This document shows positions 32,416 through 44,610 of a stretch of DNA of 64,000 nt, piece by piece. How positions within the stretch are numbered: position 1 is the first letter of the stretch; every line of letters starts with the position of its first letter. The notes beneath the pieces were generated by a model that was not told the origin of the DNA, ran no database searches, and saw only the letters and a list, made by a program, of their open reading frames with translations. Location: the NCBI GenBank assembly GCA_944989445.1, contig CALYLW010000320.1, positions 613,501 to 677,500 of the forward strand, in the 5' to 3' direction. The position numbers and the translations under genes are program-made. Origin of the DNA: Ampullaceana balthica. Taxonomy: Eukaryota > Mollusca > Gastropoda > Lymnaeidae.

Positions 32416-33374
32416 TTGTGGTGGAGGGGAGAAGAGGGAGGCCCGCTTAGCCAACGATGTGCAAAGATCATTTCTTTAAAGTGTAGACACGAGTGTAAAT
32501 ATGGAATTAAGGAAATTTATGTTTGTCTAACGAAACAAAAAAGTTGTATTAACAAAAAAAATTATAAAGTGTAACACAAAAATGATTGAATTTTAAGCGT
32601 CGCATTGAAGATACTCTAAAATAGGAAATTTAATGAATAGTTCATTATATTTCAAGATGTATGATTGGTTTTTTTCTTCGGGTTATAACTATAAGAGCTT
32701 ATTGTTCCACCAGTGTGGCGCTCCTGGAATGTTTAATGAGGTCTGCGACGCGACTTGAACTCAACATTCCCCAATGTCTACATTTACAGCGGTTTAATTT
32801 ATTGTTGGTACCCAGAACTGGACATTTGATTTCATGATAAACCAAAAGAAACGAGAACGCCGACAAAGACCCCCCTCCCCCCCCCCACCAAGAGGATCCC
32901 ATAACCCCGCTGTACGACGCACCCCTAAGTCAATTTTCTCCTATCACCAATTCAGTAACAGACGGTGTCAAAGTTAATTCCAACCCGTAAAACTTTCCCT
33001 TCCCTCGCCCCACTTTTCCACCACCTGGGTTTTTTTTTCTCCTGCTACCATCTCAAGAGTCCGCAATCTAGCAGTGGCTTAACTTTTCAAGGGTTTGGAT
33101 AAAAGTATGTGGAGTGAAGTGACTAGGAAGTGCAAATCCATGGAATACTATATACAGTTATTAACTATCATTAGCGAAATATTGAAAGGATATGAAAAAA
33201 GGTTAAATAAAGTCCACTTTTTCAGACCATGCTGGCCTAAGGAGGGGGGTGGGAGAGACATCGGTTGGGGAAAGCAAAGGTGGCTGGACATTGTGCTAGC
33301 CACACAATCCCTGCGTATGCCGTGTCTACAAAACATGTGAACGCTACTTCCCCTGTACATGTTGATTATAGTAT
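30251..33374. other. Unique-looking non-coding stretch
   Basis: Holds (AAT)n at about 31425-31446 and (GT)n at about 32391-32416. The 144-codon plus frame at 31231-31665 is lysine/asparagine/phenylalanine-rich, as expected for AT-rich DNA. A shorter open segment (30272-30410) ends at a donor-like CTG|GTGAGA but has no partner exon. No gene is claimed. Confidence 0.4.
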
Positions 33375-34048
33375 ACTAGTAACAAAGCCCGCCCAAGGAC
33401 GGGAATAAGTGTAGTGTGACCTGTGAAGTTCATGGACGCTATTTTTTGGTAGTTGTTATGCTGAGGGTTTGCAGGACATTGTCGTCGCAGGGCAAGGGAT
33501 GTGTACAACAACAACAACAACAACAGCAAAAACAACAAAAACAACAACAGCAAAAACAACAGCAACAAAAACAACAACAAAACAAAAACAACAACAACAG
33601 CAACAACAACAGCAACAACAACAAAACAAAAACAACAAAACAACAACAAAACAACAGCTACAACAACAACAGCAACAACAACAACAAAACAACAATAACA
33701 ACAACCACAAAACAACAACAACAAAAAACAACAACAAAACAACAATAGCAGCAACAAAAAACAAACAACACTTAAAACTCTTGCCACTACCCCCAGGACC
33801 ATCAAGGAAAAATCATTTAACAGAATTGTCATTGGAATAAGCGGCAGGCATCACTTCAAGATGGGAAAAACATACTGAATTATGACCAAAAAAAACTGCA
33901 CCAAAAATAACTCGTTTTGAACCTCCGCGTAATATGTAAATTTTTCTCCCCTAGCCATTGGCTGTAGGAGTCATATGTGTTTGAGGGACCAATCGCTATA
34001 GATGACGGGACAGAACGGACAGAACTTTGCCTTTTATTATATAGGATT
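33375..34048 (+). repeat. ACTAGTAACAAAGCCCG repeat (family D), expanded copy
   Basis: Starts ACTAGTAACAAAGCCCGCCC (with a CCCGCCC/GGACGGG hairpin) and ends ACAGAACGGACAGAACTTTG then CCTTTTATTATATAGGATT. The other copy at 50631-50999 shares both ends and the middle block CTGCACCAAAAATAACTCG. This copy is longer, mainly because of an internal (CAA)n-type expansion. Class not determined. Confidence 0.6.
33508..33770. repeat. Imperfect (CAA)n expansion
   Basis: About 260 bp of CAACAA with AAAACAAC and CAGCAAC interruptions. It stays open in several frames (polyQ, polyN and polyT on plus; cysteine/valine/leucine on minus). These frames are not treated as genes. Confidence 0.9.
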
Positions 34049-34059
34049 TATCTATGCCT

Positions 34060-34068
<9 letters not shown>

Positions 34069-34101
<33 letters not shown>

Positions 34102-34138
34102 GGAACAGAGTGAGTGAGAGAGAGAGAGAGAGAGAGAG
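34069..34138. repeat. (GA)n microsatellite
   Basis: About 70 bp of GAGAGA with short interruptions. Confidence 0.9.
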
Positions 34139-34817
34139 GAAAGAAAGGAGAGAAAATAGAATCCAGACCTGACTGGCCAATAGTCACACAGCTGATCCAC
34201 GAAATTGGATACATTCCCTGAGCATCCACACACCTTATCGATGGCCATAACATTGTTAGCTTCCGAAGAAAAAAAAAGACAAAGCCAAAACAAAGACAAC
34301 ACACGAAAAGTCTACGTTACCAGATTAACGACGGAGACCAGCGAAGGAAAACCGAGTTTGTTTCAAGGAGAGACCTGGAAATAATTAGGTCGCGCTGACC
34401 ACAAGTTACACTTAAACTAATTGTGAGATTGGAGAGTTTTTTTCCCTGCTTGGGGTGAGGGTAGCGGATGGAGGATCCATTCTCATGCAGTAATTTGGCC
34501 GGGCGACCCTAATGACAAGGCTAATGAAAGCTGAACTTGTTATGTCGTAATAGCGGAGTGGGAGAGGGGGGTCGGTGACTCTGGATACGTCACGGGGCTG
34601 TTCTCTAGCTCCTACCTCCTCTCGTGCTGGACATGCCGAGATCAATATATAAAACTTTTACTTTTACGTGAAAAAAAAGTATATGGTATTTACAGTAAAT
34701 TTTAAATGCTTGCAAATTAAACATTGCGTCCGTACGTCAGCTTAATTTTGATAAGAAAAATATTAAAATAGAGAAAATCCGAACTTCATGCGCACTCCTA
34801 ACGCTTCAATATATAGT
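34139..34817. other. Non-coding stretch
   Basis: Moderate GC content, no supported exon. Confidence 0.45.
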
Positions 34818-35220
34818 ACTAGTTTGTGCTGCGGCGCCGTGGCGCCTGCGGCGCCCCATTTTAATAAGGGCGCCTACGGCGCCCACCTTTTTCAAAAAAC
34901 CAACTAACTTGTCCTTGTATGATAAATACGTAATATTAAAATTTCTTAAATGTACACAAAGTATTTTATAATAGTTTTTTTTTACTTATATTTTTTATGT
35001 CAAAAGCCCAAGTAACTTATCCTTGAATGATAAATTCGAAATATTCCTGAAATGTACACAAAGTATGTATATAATATAGGTTGGGCTTTTATTTAGGGCG
35101 CCTATGGCGCCCACTTTTTTCAAATGCCCATGTAACTTATCCTTGTATGATAAATACGAAATATTCCTGGAAATTAAACAAAGCATTTATATAATAATTT
35201 TTACAGTGCTAATCACCACA
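34818..35220 (+). repeat. ACTAG/GGCGCC repeat with internal duplications
   Basis: Starts ACTAGTTTGTGCTGCGGCGC. A block of roughly 110-130 bp (GGGCGCCTACGGCGCCCAC, CCAACTAACTTGTCCTTG, TACACAAAGTATTTTATAAT) occurs about three times in succession, then ACAGTGCTAATCACCACACG. The last motif also closes the copy at 61717-62100. Confidence 0.6.
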
Positions 35221-36209
35221 CGATTTTAAAACTAATTTTAGAAAGCAGCGCACCAAATTACTGCACCAAAAAATAAATATTTGAGTCAATCAGCACTGCT
35301 TACAATGCAAAATTTTAAAAAAGCAGAGTGATGTCCCTCAGCGTTAGGCATCACTGATAATTTAGCGTAAATATATATTATATATTTAAAAATAACTCAT
35401 TGATGCAATTTTGCGCGGCTGGTAAACAAAATCACTTACACTTAGAAAACAGCCTTCGGCCTGCGATATTGAAGGGAGGGGGGAGGACGACACGTCTTGA
35501 CAGAGATCACAGAAGATGGACATTACCTTGTACATACCCCACCCACCCCACCCTCACCTGCAGATGCACATCGTATCTTTCATGTTAAACATTGCGGTTA
35601 TAGAAGTTTATGTGCGTTGATTGTTCGCGCGTGCTCAGTTCTATTCCCCTTGAGAGCTTTCAATCCTATTGATGGAGCGGCGGAGAATTACGATGAAGGA
35701 TGTAGGGCAGATTTCCCGAGAATGAAATGGATCATGATGTGCGGCTAGATATTTTGGTTAAGGGTTGTGTAACAATGGGAAAATAATGTAACATTTTTAA
35801 AAAAAATATTTCAGCGGATATCGAATCGCTTTGCTGTACTGTATGTTAGTGTGAAATTAAATCTGCGATTTCAAAGGAGAATGAAAAAATTGAATTCAAA
35901 ATTAAGCTAAATGGATTGAATAATTCGGTTAACTTAAATGACATTCTGTTTGTGACCTTTGTTGAAAAAAAAAGTATCATGAAACAAATTTGTCAGTTAA
36001 TCAGCAAATGTTTTATCAAAATTAATTTTTTTTTAAATTATATCAAATCCCTGACTTTATTTAGCTAACCAGAACAAAGTCGAAAACAAAACATCTTAAA
36101 AAATAACTAAATGTTGCTTTATGTCGTTCGTAGTTTTATTTATGTTTCACGTTTTTTGGGCACCCACTGTTGCTATATTACAGATGTAAGCGTAAGGGGA
36201 GTTAAAATG
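35221..36209. other. Non-coding stretch
   Basis: An 83-codon plus frame at 35497-35748 has no recognisable family. The rest is AT-rich. Confidence 0.4.
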
Positions 36210-36434
36210 TAATTTCAATACGGTACATTCGATCGATCTGAAATTTTGATACAATGCATTGTCATCCAAGATCTATCTGTGGTACAATTTTTAGATCTCT
36301 AGGACCATCAGAAGTGGTATAATTTTACGTTTCAAGTTTTGAAGGAAGGATGGATGGATGGAAGGATGGAAGGATGGATGGATGGATGGATGGATACAAC
36401 ATACAAACAATGTGACTTAAATAAAAGCGTGTAA
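36210..36434 (+). mobile_element. Family E fragment with (GGAT)n expansion
   Basis: Shares TTCGATCGATCTGAAATTTT, TCCAAGATCTATCTGTGG, ATTTTACGTTTCAAG and the right end TAAATAAAAGCGTGT with 25250-25616. GGATGGAT is expanded at about 36340-36392. The left end is missing. Confidence 0.65.
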
Positions 36435-37973
36435 AAAATTCACTTCATATACAAGACATAACATTCTTATTTATTATTTGTGATTCTAGTCTCAATAGTG
36501 AAACTCACCCCAAATTAGCGTGAAATGAAAGGGTGGAAATAAGGTTGGGGGGGGGGAGGTAGCGTCAATCTGTGGTGAGCCCCGCGTAGGTGTGGGCGCC
36601 ATTGAAGACTCGCCTGTCGCCTCGTGTCACACAGAAATATAAACCCTCAACAGTGGAGCGGCAGCCAATCGCTGTCGGTGTTTTGAGTAGCAGGCGTGAA
36701 GCGCGCACAGATTTGGAAGAGCTCCTCACCAGACGACGGGAACCAAACAGAGCGAAAAATTTTAACAAGAGAATTGTTATCAGACATTTTGTAGAGATTT
36801 GATAGTTCTTACTTAACTTTTACATCTGTTGACAGACTAATTTATTTTATTCACTCTTAACACAACTAAGAAACTTTTGAAAACTTATTATAAAAATTAC
36901 ATCGTTAAACCTTGAACGTTTAGGTTCAAATTTTAATAAAAGTTAAAACCCTCGACGTGCTCCTCGTATTATGTTGCCACCAAAAGTTGATCCCGAGATC
37001 GCCTAGTTCTTCATAACGAGTCAATACAGCGGCAGGTGAGTCATTATCTTTACCGTATTTCATATAAAAAATGTTCACTGTGTTACGTCATCTTTCTATG
37101 ATGGAAGTTATCTGAGCAATGATTCGAACTGTTCAAACCATTTATCTATTTATTTTAATTTGACGAAGAAAAAAAAACATGCAATAAAAAGTTGCTTTAT
37201 TTTTCATACATATAAATATAAGTAAAGTGGAAAGCATCTAGTTTAATAATATATTGTATATAAAGAAAATATTTTAAGGCTAAACTAATTTTGTAAATTT
37301 TAAATTACATCATTTATCAAGGAATATAGTTCGTCAGTTAATTTCTTTTTAGCTCGTCAGTGAATTTCTCTTAGACTTTTTAGAATTCAGCTTCAAATTC
37401 AATTTTTTGACATGTCTTTTCGTTCTAAGATCTGCTTATATAGTAAGTTTATTAATTTATATTTATGTGCTCATATTTAGATTTAAATTAGTTTTGGGGG
37501 ACCACTTACAATAACTAACATCCGATTGTGCGTCAAATGTTGTCTGTTATGGATTCTTTGTATTACAATAAACTGTCAGTGATAAAACGAATAAAGTCAT
37601 TTAGGACCATTAGTGCAGGGGTTCTCAACCAGAGTCTCGCAAACCTTTCAGGCGTATCCCGGCAACACGTAAGAGGTACCTTGAGAGTTGACTTACGTAA
37701 TTGTTTACATTGCCCTGAAAAAATAATTTGTTAAATATTTTCAATGAATAACCGCATCAACTCAATAGGCCTTGTCATATCATGGGGGAAGTCTATTAAT
37801 AGAAATATGAGGGTAGTTCAGTTGGTCAAATTTTATGAAGATATTTATCAAACATCCGGGTATTCTGTGAGGACATATCTCAAAAGAAATTTGTTAATGG
37901 GATGACTTTACCCAGACATAAATTTTTTTAAAACAAATTTATTTTACTAAAAGCTTAATTTAAACTTATTTTT
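36435..37973. other. Mostly AT-rich non-coding stretch
   Basis: A GC-richer island at about 36575-36795 is open on both strands (plus: VERQPIAVGVLSSRREART, then DLEELLTRRREPNRAK) but matches no family I know. CAGGGGTTCTCAACC at 37616-37630 resembles a lone hAT terminus. Confidence 0.4.
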
Positions 37974-38186
37974 ACACGCTTTTATTACACGCTTTTATTT
38001 AAGTCACAATGTTTGTATGTTGTATCCATCCACCCTTCCTTCCATCCTTCCTTCAAAACTTGAAACGTAAAATTATACCTCTTCTGATGGTCCTAGAGAT
38101 CTAAAAATTTTACCACAGATAGATCTTGGATGACAATGCATTGTATCAAAATTTCAGATCGATCGAATGTACCGTATTGAAATTAT
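37974..38186 (-). mobile_element. Family E fragment, inverted
   Basis: The plus strand begins ACACGCTTTTATTACACGCT (the terminus partly duplicated) and passes through CATCCACCCTTCC, CAAAACTTGAAACGTAAAAT and TCAAAATTTCAGATCGATCG. It is the reverse of the 36210 copy. Confidence 0.65.
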
Positions 38187-39234
38187 TACTTACTTATTTA
38201 TTCTGAAAAATATTGCTTTACAAAATACTTGTGTAAAGAATTGGTAGAAAAACATGAATTCATAGCAAGAAGTAACTTTCTCCTGTCCGAGAAATAACGT
38301 ATACTGTGCAATATAATTAATATAATTAAATTTGAAAATTTGTGATATGGTTTTAAGTATAAAATTGAAGATATATAAAAATGTACAAATTATAAAACAT
38401 TGAAAAATCCATACAGCCAAAACCAACGGTTCGTCGGTCCATGTGCAAAGAAAAACAAACAACTCGTGTGCGAAGTTGCACAGCATTCTTTTTTTTTATA
38501 ATCTTTTTTCCCCTAAATATTTTTACAAAATTTGCTTCGTGGTAATTCATAACTGATGCGCGTCGTTGGACAGATAGCTGCGCGGCCACGCAGCGGCGAA
38601 GCTTAAAGGGAACATTGGCCAATACGCTTCTCTACTCATGTTTCTTGGCCAATGTTTCTCAACTTCCAGCAATAGTCCTGATTCAGAGTGGTCACAACAA
38701 GGCAAAGGCTTATTATGGGGATGTTGTGGGTAGCTTCCATTTCATACACCGTTATCAAAATCTAAAAATTTAAAACAAATAATTGTACAGTTAATTTAGA
38801 AAAGGTGAAGTTCTATTGGTATCATCTCATTCGGAACTTTGCTCTCAAAGTTTTTATAAAAAAAGCAAAAACAAGAATTTACCGAGGAAACAATATTTAC
38901 AAATAATAATCTTCTCATTCTCACGGCTTAGGTATATAAGTAGTTGTGATTACGGTAAGACACTGTGTGAACCTGGATATAGCACACACTTATTTCTTCA
39001 GTCCTGACTTATTTGAGTTAATTCCCAGCTGTTATGTATTAAATCCTTGAGTTAGAAAGTGTCCTAAAATTACTTTAATCCGTGACGGATGAACCGAATT
39101 AAGTATCAACCGTGAGCGGGCTAAACAAGAATTACGGAATGAAGTCATCGTGAGGAGTTGGATCTGTTTCACTGGATTTTCACTGGATCGTTTGCATTCT
39201 TTTTTTTTAACGTTCATTGGGTTATATAATAGCA
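38187..39234. other. AT-rich non-coding stretch
   Basis: No supported gene or repeat array. Confidence 0.45.
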
Positions 39235-39573
39235 GACATACAAATGATTTGTGTGAAAAGAACAATAGATTTTAAGCTTTATTAATAAATATAGACAGTT
39301 ATACACGTTTCGCAAAATGTCTTCACCCACTCGCTTTTCTAATGTCATTTTTCTCTCTCCCTTGAAAATTATTTATTTACAAATTTTTCTTTTTTGAACT
39401 GACAATAAAAACTTTACTCCCTGTTTGCGCTTGTTTTAATGCATCAATTTACCAAACAGTCAATTTACCTCTGTAAGGCGCCCGTTATTACGATAAGCCC
39501 AAGTAACATCTTTTGAAATATGTGTGCGTGCGTGTGTGTGTGTGTGTGTGAGTCTCTCTGTGTGTGTGTGTGT

Positions 39574-39664
<91 letters not shown>

Positions 39665-39985
39665 GGCGAACAAGGTCACAATGATACGAGTAAGTCTAAA
39701 AAGATTCAGTCTCACAAAAGAATTTAAAAATGTAACATTTACAAACAGAAGGCGCATGACTTTAAATGTTTTTATTACCATGATTTGAGAAATGACCTCT
39801 ACGTACCCTTGAGTGACCTTGTGTCCTGCATCCAAACTAAAATACAAGATACACAAACGACTTGTGTGATGAAAACAATCAATTAAAACTTTATTAATAG
39901 AATCATAAAAAAGCAGACGTTTCGGCTGATGGCTACGTCAGTACAAAGTACTGCACACAAATATTACAATTAAATGTACATTATA
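39235..39985 (-). repeat. Direct pair of Penelope-like end sequences (tentative)
   Basis: Two diverged direct copies about 615 bp apart (about 39238-39330 and 39850-39975). They share the order ACAAA(T/C)GA(T/C)TTGTGTGA, GCTTTATTAATA/ACTTTATTAATA, then ACGTTTCG. The second continues GCTGATGGCTACGTCAGTAC. On minus this reads CTGACGTAGCCATCAGCCGAAACGTC, in pieces CTGACGTAGCC and GCCGAAACGTC. Similar CTGA...GCCGAAACGTC strings close many Penelope-like elements, but no coding part is present to confirm this. Confidence 0.35.
39526..39662. repeat. (GT)n microsatellite
   Basis: About 135 bp of GTGTGT with a few GAGTCT and ATGTGA interruptions. Confidence 0.95.
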
Positions 39986-40078
39986 TATTACATACTACAT
40001 CACGGTAAGAAAAAATTAAGTAAAGATAAAAAAACACAGAAAAGAAAAGAAGAAAGATGGGCAAAATTACTCGACAGC

Positions 40079-41475
40079 TAAGGATGTTAAACAGAAATCG
40101 GATTATCGGTTTTGAAAGCGATAATCGGTTTTGAATTTCCCAAACCGATTATCGAATTTATTTATTATTTATTTTAAAAATCATTTCCGTAATGAAAACT
40201 TCAAAAAATATTCGAACAACATTTATTCCCGCATTTGCTGACACTTTGATCCAATAAGGCCGCCAAGGTGTGTTTATTTATAAGTTTTGAGCGTTCCGTG
40301 CAGTGTGTTTGTAAATTAATACATTTATTGTTTGGCGATAAGTGTGACGTCATTACGCTCATTTGATGTCGGATATCGACAAAAATAGACATAATAAATT
40401 CAGTCTATATTTTCGAAATCATGATGTAGGCTAGACATAAAATGCGATGCCCTACATTACGTATTGCGTGTGACATCATTTCGTTAATTCCACCGTTTCA
40501 CACCATCTTAGCCAGCCTTAGAAGCAGCTCTGGGTGGGACGGCATTTCCTTAACTCCACGAAACATACCACGTAATTTCTTGAATTAAAATAAGTATAAA
40601 AGATTGATGCGATTTCAAATTCAATTATAATTAGTTCGATCTTGGAGTCAGTTCAACATTAAAAATGTTAAATTTTATACAAATCAAAATTAAGCTTACA
40701 AATATGGCTGGTCGAATAAATAAATCTGATCTGTAAATTTATTTGAAATTATTTTGACTTTAATTATTTTTTTTACCTATGGACATTTCGTTTCTATTGT
40801 TTGTTTCCTATTTCTACCAAGCGTGATTGCAACTGAGATCATTTATTTTTGTTTATTAATGATATTATGTTGCTTAATAAATAAGTTTTTTAAAAATAAA
40901 CATACAGTAGGTTTGTGGCTGTTTATCTGTGACTTTCTTTACAAGCCCCAATGATAAAATAATCATTGTCTTCCTTACAACCAACACCAATTAATAGCTC
41001 AACCCTCGCATTACTTAGAATTCACTGACAAGATGTATGTGCATCTGTGGTGTGGCAGCAACTGAGCGTCAAGTCGAGCACCTTGCTTTACTTGCAAGCA
41101 ATAATGAGATATATATTCCAATTAAGAGCTCACTCATCGCGTCAATCAGATTTCATTGATACAACGGTGTGGCCGCAAAGGAGTGAGCGTATAGGAGTAT
41201 ACCCACGTCCCACGTCCGCATTGATAGATTTATGAGTCTATGACCACCCAACATTGGAGTAGCCTAACTGTAACATGCTAAATTATGGTGCATCTTATTT
41301 ACCGTAGGCACCCTAAGATTCTGAACACACTGCAACAGTTATAAGAATATATTGCTATGAAGTCTGCGTTAAAACGATAATCGGTTTTAAATCAGATTTA
41401 CATAACCGATAATCGGTTTGCCAAACAACAACAACAAAAAAAAATAAAAAAAAATAAAATTTAAATTAAAATCCC
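40079..41475. mobile_element. Possible old hAT-like element
   Basis: TAAGGATGTTAA on the left and, inverted, TAGGGATTTTAA on the right. Just inside both ends are ACCGATTATCG / CCGATAATCGG words. The flanks TCGACAGC and TTGACAAT match at five of eight positions. The 1.4-kb interior has no transposase frame. Confidence 0.35.
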
Positions 41476-42004
41476 TATTGACAATACACAGGAAGCAAGT
41501 ATCAAAAGTTACAATTAAAACAACTGGAAAAAAAATTCCACGGTTACGTAAAATTGTGATTTTTTAAAAATCCATATGGAGCCAACGTAACAAATTTTTT
41601 TATAAATCTATTTTCCATGTAGATCCAATCATGGGTGTTGCTTGCATATAGAATGCCAGTAACTGCTTACTGTCTACAGCTTCTCTTGTTCTGTATCTCT
41701 CCGCTACAATAACCGCACACCTAACTTTCTTTTTTAAAGAAATGGTTACGTTTGTAATGCGTCAATCCAAGGAGAAAATAAATGCTTTAATATTCCCAAC
41801 CCCCGCTTTCTAAACTGAGATACAATCAAGCCATTTAAATAAAAAATTCTCCTGGAACTCAACGCAAACTATTTTCCTCTGTTATTTACAAGTTATTGAC
41901 AAACTACTCCAAGAAAAGTGCAAGATTCAAAGAAGTGGGAATTTAATGACAGTACTTTCAGGTGACGCCCATGAATCATTTTGTTCCACCGTTTGCAAAA
42001 AGAA
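41476..42004. other. AT-rich non-coding stretch
   Basis: Nothing recognised. Confidence 0.5.
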
Positions 42005-42475
42005 AAATTCGTGTTGTGATGTGGAGAAATGTCGTGTAGTTACTAGAGGCGGTTGAGGTGAGGTGGAAATATGTCGTGTAGTTACTAGAGGCGGTTGAGG
42101 TGAGGTGGACATATGTCGTGTAGTTACTAGAGGCGGTTGAAGTGAGGTGGAAATATGTCGTGTAGTTACTAGAGGCGGTTGAGGTGAGGTGGAAATATGT
42201 CGTGTAGTTACTAGAGGCGGTTGAGGTGAGGTGGAAATATGTCTTGTAGTTACTATAGGTGGTTGAGGTGAGGTGGAAATATGTCTTGTAGTTACTATAG
42301 GTGGTTGAGGTGAGGTGGAAATATGTCTTGTAGTTACTATAGGTGGTTGAGGTGAGGTGGAAATATGTCTTGTAGTTACTATAGGCGGTTGAGGTGAGGT
42401 GGAAATATGTCTTGTAGTTACTATAGGCGGTTGAGGTGAGGTGGAAATATGTCGTGTAGTTACTAGAGACATGTC
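42005..42475. repeat. 42-bp minisatellite, about 11 copies
   Basis: The unit contains GTCGTGTAGTTACTAGAGGC and GGTTGAGGTGAGGTGGAAAT. Two sequence types are grouped (GTCGTG...CTAGAGGC, then GTCTTG...CTATAGG). The period is a multiple of three, so two minus-strand frames remain open (repeat VTTRHISTSPQPPL and repeat NYKTYFHLTSTA). Neither is favoured. Confidence 0.92.
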
Positions 42476-42654
42476 TCGGGATCGTATTTACGCGTGTCTT
42501 TTGTGTAAGCGCGTATGTGCGTATGATGCTTAATATAATTGCGCGAGTCATGCCTGTGTAGTTGGTAAGTTGTTTACGCTTGAGTTTGTATGTATCACTG
42601 TGGGTGTGTGGATGCACAATTGAATATAGCCGTATGACCGACTTGTTTTTTTTT

Positions 42655-42935
42655 CGAAATGAGAAAGTGGTATCAACTATTTGGCTTTTTCAAATGAGAG
42701 AGTGGTATCAACTATTTGGCTTTTTGTTAAAATGAGAGAGTGGTATGAACTATTTGTTTTTTTTTAAATGAGAGAGTGGTATCAACTATTTGGCTTTTTA
42801 TTTTAAATGAGAGAGTGGTATCAACTATTTGGCTTTTTTTAAAATGAGAGAGTGGTATCAACTATTTGGCTTTTTTTAAATGAGAGAGTGGTATCAACTA
42901 TTTGGCTTTTTTAAATGAGAGAGTGGTATCATGTG
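42655..42935. repeat. About 36-40-bp minisatellite, 8 copies
   Basis: The unit contains AATGAGAGAGTGGTATCAAC and TATTTGGCTTTTT. Length variation comes from the T/A run. Confidence 0.9.
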
Positions 42936-43414
42936 TTTGGTCTTCAGAATCAACATCACCTTATTTTTTTGGAAGGACACATATGTATATAATAATATTG
43001 ATTAAATTGTAAAAAGTTTTGTTTCAGTATATTTTGAGCTTGCCAAGATGTATATTTAATACATTTAATACACACATTCTGTCTATTACATTGCCATAGC
43101 TGGGCTCAGTGGTCAGTGATCAGTGGTCAGTGGTTAGTGGTCATCAATATTTGAACCGTTTACGGGGGGTTGTCTTTTTTATTGACCTGTAGCTAACGGG
43201 GAATCACTCTGTCGGGATGATTAGACATTTCTCCCTCTCTACATCATTTCTCTCAGTCTGTGTGAGCAAATTTAGGAACTGTGTCAAGAACTCAATGCTC
43301 CGCGGAGAGACAAGGATTCGAAACATGTAATAATATTCTTATTGTAATTTTTCTAATTTATTTTTATTTTCCAGTTTAACTCTAACAGGTTTTTTACCAG
43401 TTTACTGATATGAA

Positions 43415-43620
43415 GACCTGTGAGTGTTAAATTGTGAGTAAGACACTAGCTAAGATAAACACCTGTCCTTGTTTAATTGTTGGTAAAACACGGGCCGAGA
43501 TAAACACAAGGCACTTTTAAACTCTCAGTAAAACACTAGATGAGATACACACTTGTCAGTGTCAAAACCTCAGTAATACACTAGCCGAGATAAACACCTG
43601 TCAGTGTTAAACTGTTACCC
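43415..43620. repeat. About 58-bp degenerate tandem repeat, 4 copies
   Basis: The unit includes CACCTGTCAGTGTTAAAC, AGTAA(G/A)ACAC and TAGC(T/C)(A/G)AGATAAACA. Confidence 0.75.
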
Positions 43621-44175
43621 TTGAGACGTGACAGAATCCCGTTGGGAGAGTCAAACATTGACGCCGTCTTGGAGACTCGCTTGACCCGGCAGACCGTCTC
43701 TCCCGTCTGAAGACAGGATGTTGTCTTAATTCTCATCGACGCTTTTAAACTATTAACACGTGACGTCTTTTAGTTGGTTCGGGTTGGGGGAAGGGGGGGC
43801 TTTTAACTTATCCTGGGGACAAATGTAGCCCGGGTGTTTTCACTGTGTCATTGTTAGTACCAGGGATGGAACCAAATTGGTGGGAATGGGGGGCAGCATT
43901 AAAATAGTACTTACTGTTTTATTAGCATTGATTTCTTCCTTCTTTCCGGTCTTCAAAATTAGGACACAAGGCCACAAAAATTTAACTGATTCAATATTGA
44001 AAATTAGACCAAAACTAAAGGCGGACAGATACACATTTGATAGCAGGTAAAAAAAAAGTTTAGTCTATGTAGTACTTTTATCACTCTATTTTTATCATTC
44101 CCCTTGCTTCTTTTTCATTCAACCCTTTCCCATTTTAAACGTGAAGTTCCTGGAGTTAGGTCGTTCAACTACAAA
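43621..44175. other. Non-coding stretch
   Basis: No gene recognised. A G-run (GGGGGAAGGGGGGG) lies at about 43785-43798. Confidence 0.45.
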
Positions 44176-44610
44176 TTTCAACACATTAGCGTCGTTGTAC
44201 AAACTTAAGGTTTAGTTATTTAACACATTAGCGTCGTTGTATAAACTTAAGGTTTAGTTATTTAACACATTAGCGTCGTTGTATAAACTTAAGGTTTAGT
44301 TATTTAACACATTAGCGTCGTTGTATAAACTTAAGGTTTAGTTATTTAACACATTAGCGTCATTGTATAAACTTAAGATTTAGTTATTTAACACATTAGC
44401 GTCGTTGTACATACTTAAGATTTAGTTTATTTAACACATTAGCGTCATTGTATAAACTTAAGATTTAGTTATTTAACACATTAGCGTCGTTGTACATACT
44501 TAAGATTTAGTTATTTAACACATTAGCGTCATTGTATAAACTTAAGATTTAGTTTATTTAACACATTAGCGTCGTTGTACAAACATCAGATTTAGTTATT
44601 TAATTGCTGA
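44176..44610. repeat. 42-bp minisatellite, about 10 copies
   Basis: The unit contains CACATTAGCGTCGTTGTATA and AACTTAAGGTTTAGTTATTT. Later copies have GTCATTG and AAGATTTAG variants in alternation. Confidence 0.92.

Noticed and set aside
33344..33840. Several 70-160-codon frames on both strands (polyQ/N/T, poly-C/V/L)
   Set aside because: All derive from the imperfect (CAA)n expansion inside a family D repeat.
34818..35220. Helitron assignment for the ACTAG/GGCGCC repeat
   Set aside because: No TC start, CTRR end or clean A/T insertion site could be shown, so it is left unclassified.
36565..36802. GC-richer block open on both strands (LEELLTRRREPNRAK)
   Set aside because: No family recognised and the two strands are equally plausible; may be an old repeat.
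41927..42617. 181- and 213-codon minus frames with VTTRHISTSPQPP / NYKTYFHLTST repeats
   Set aside because: Two frames of the same strand are open because the period is 42 bp; no start context, signal or domain favours one.
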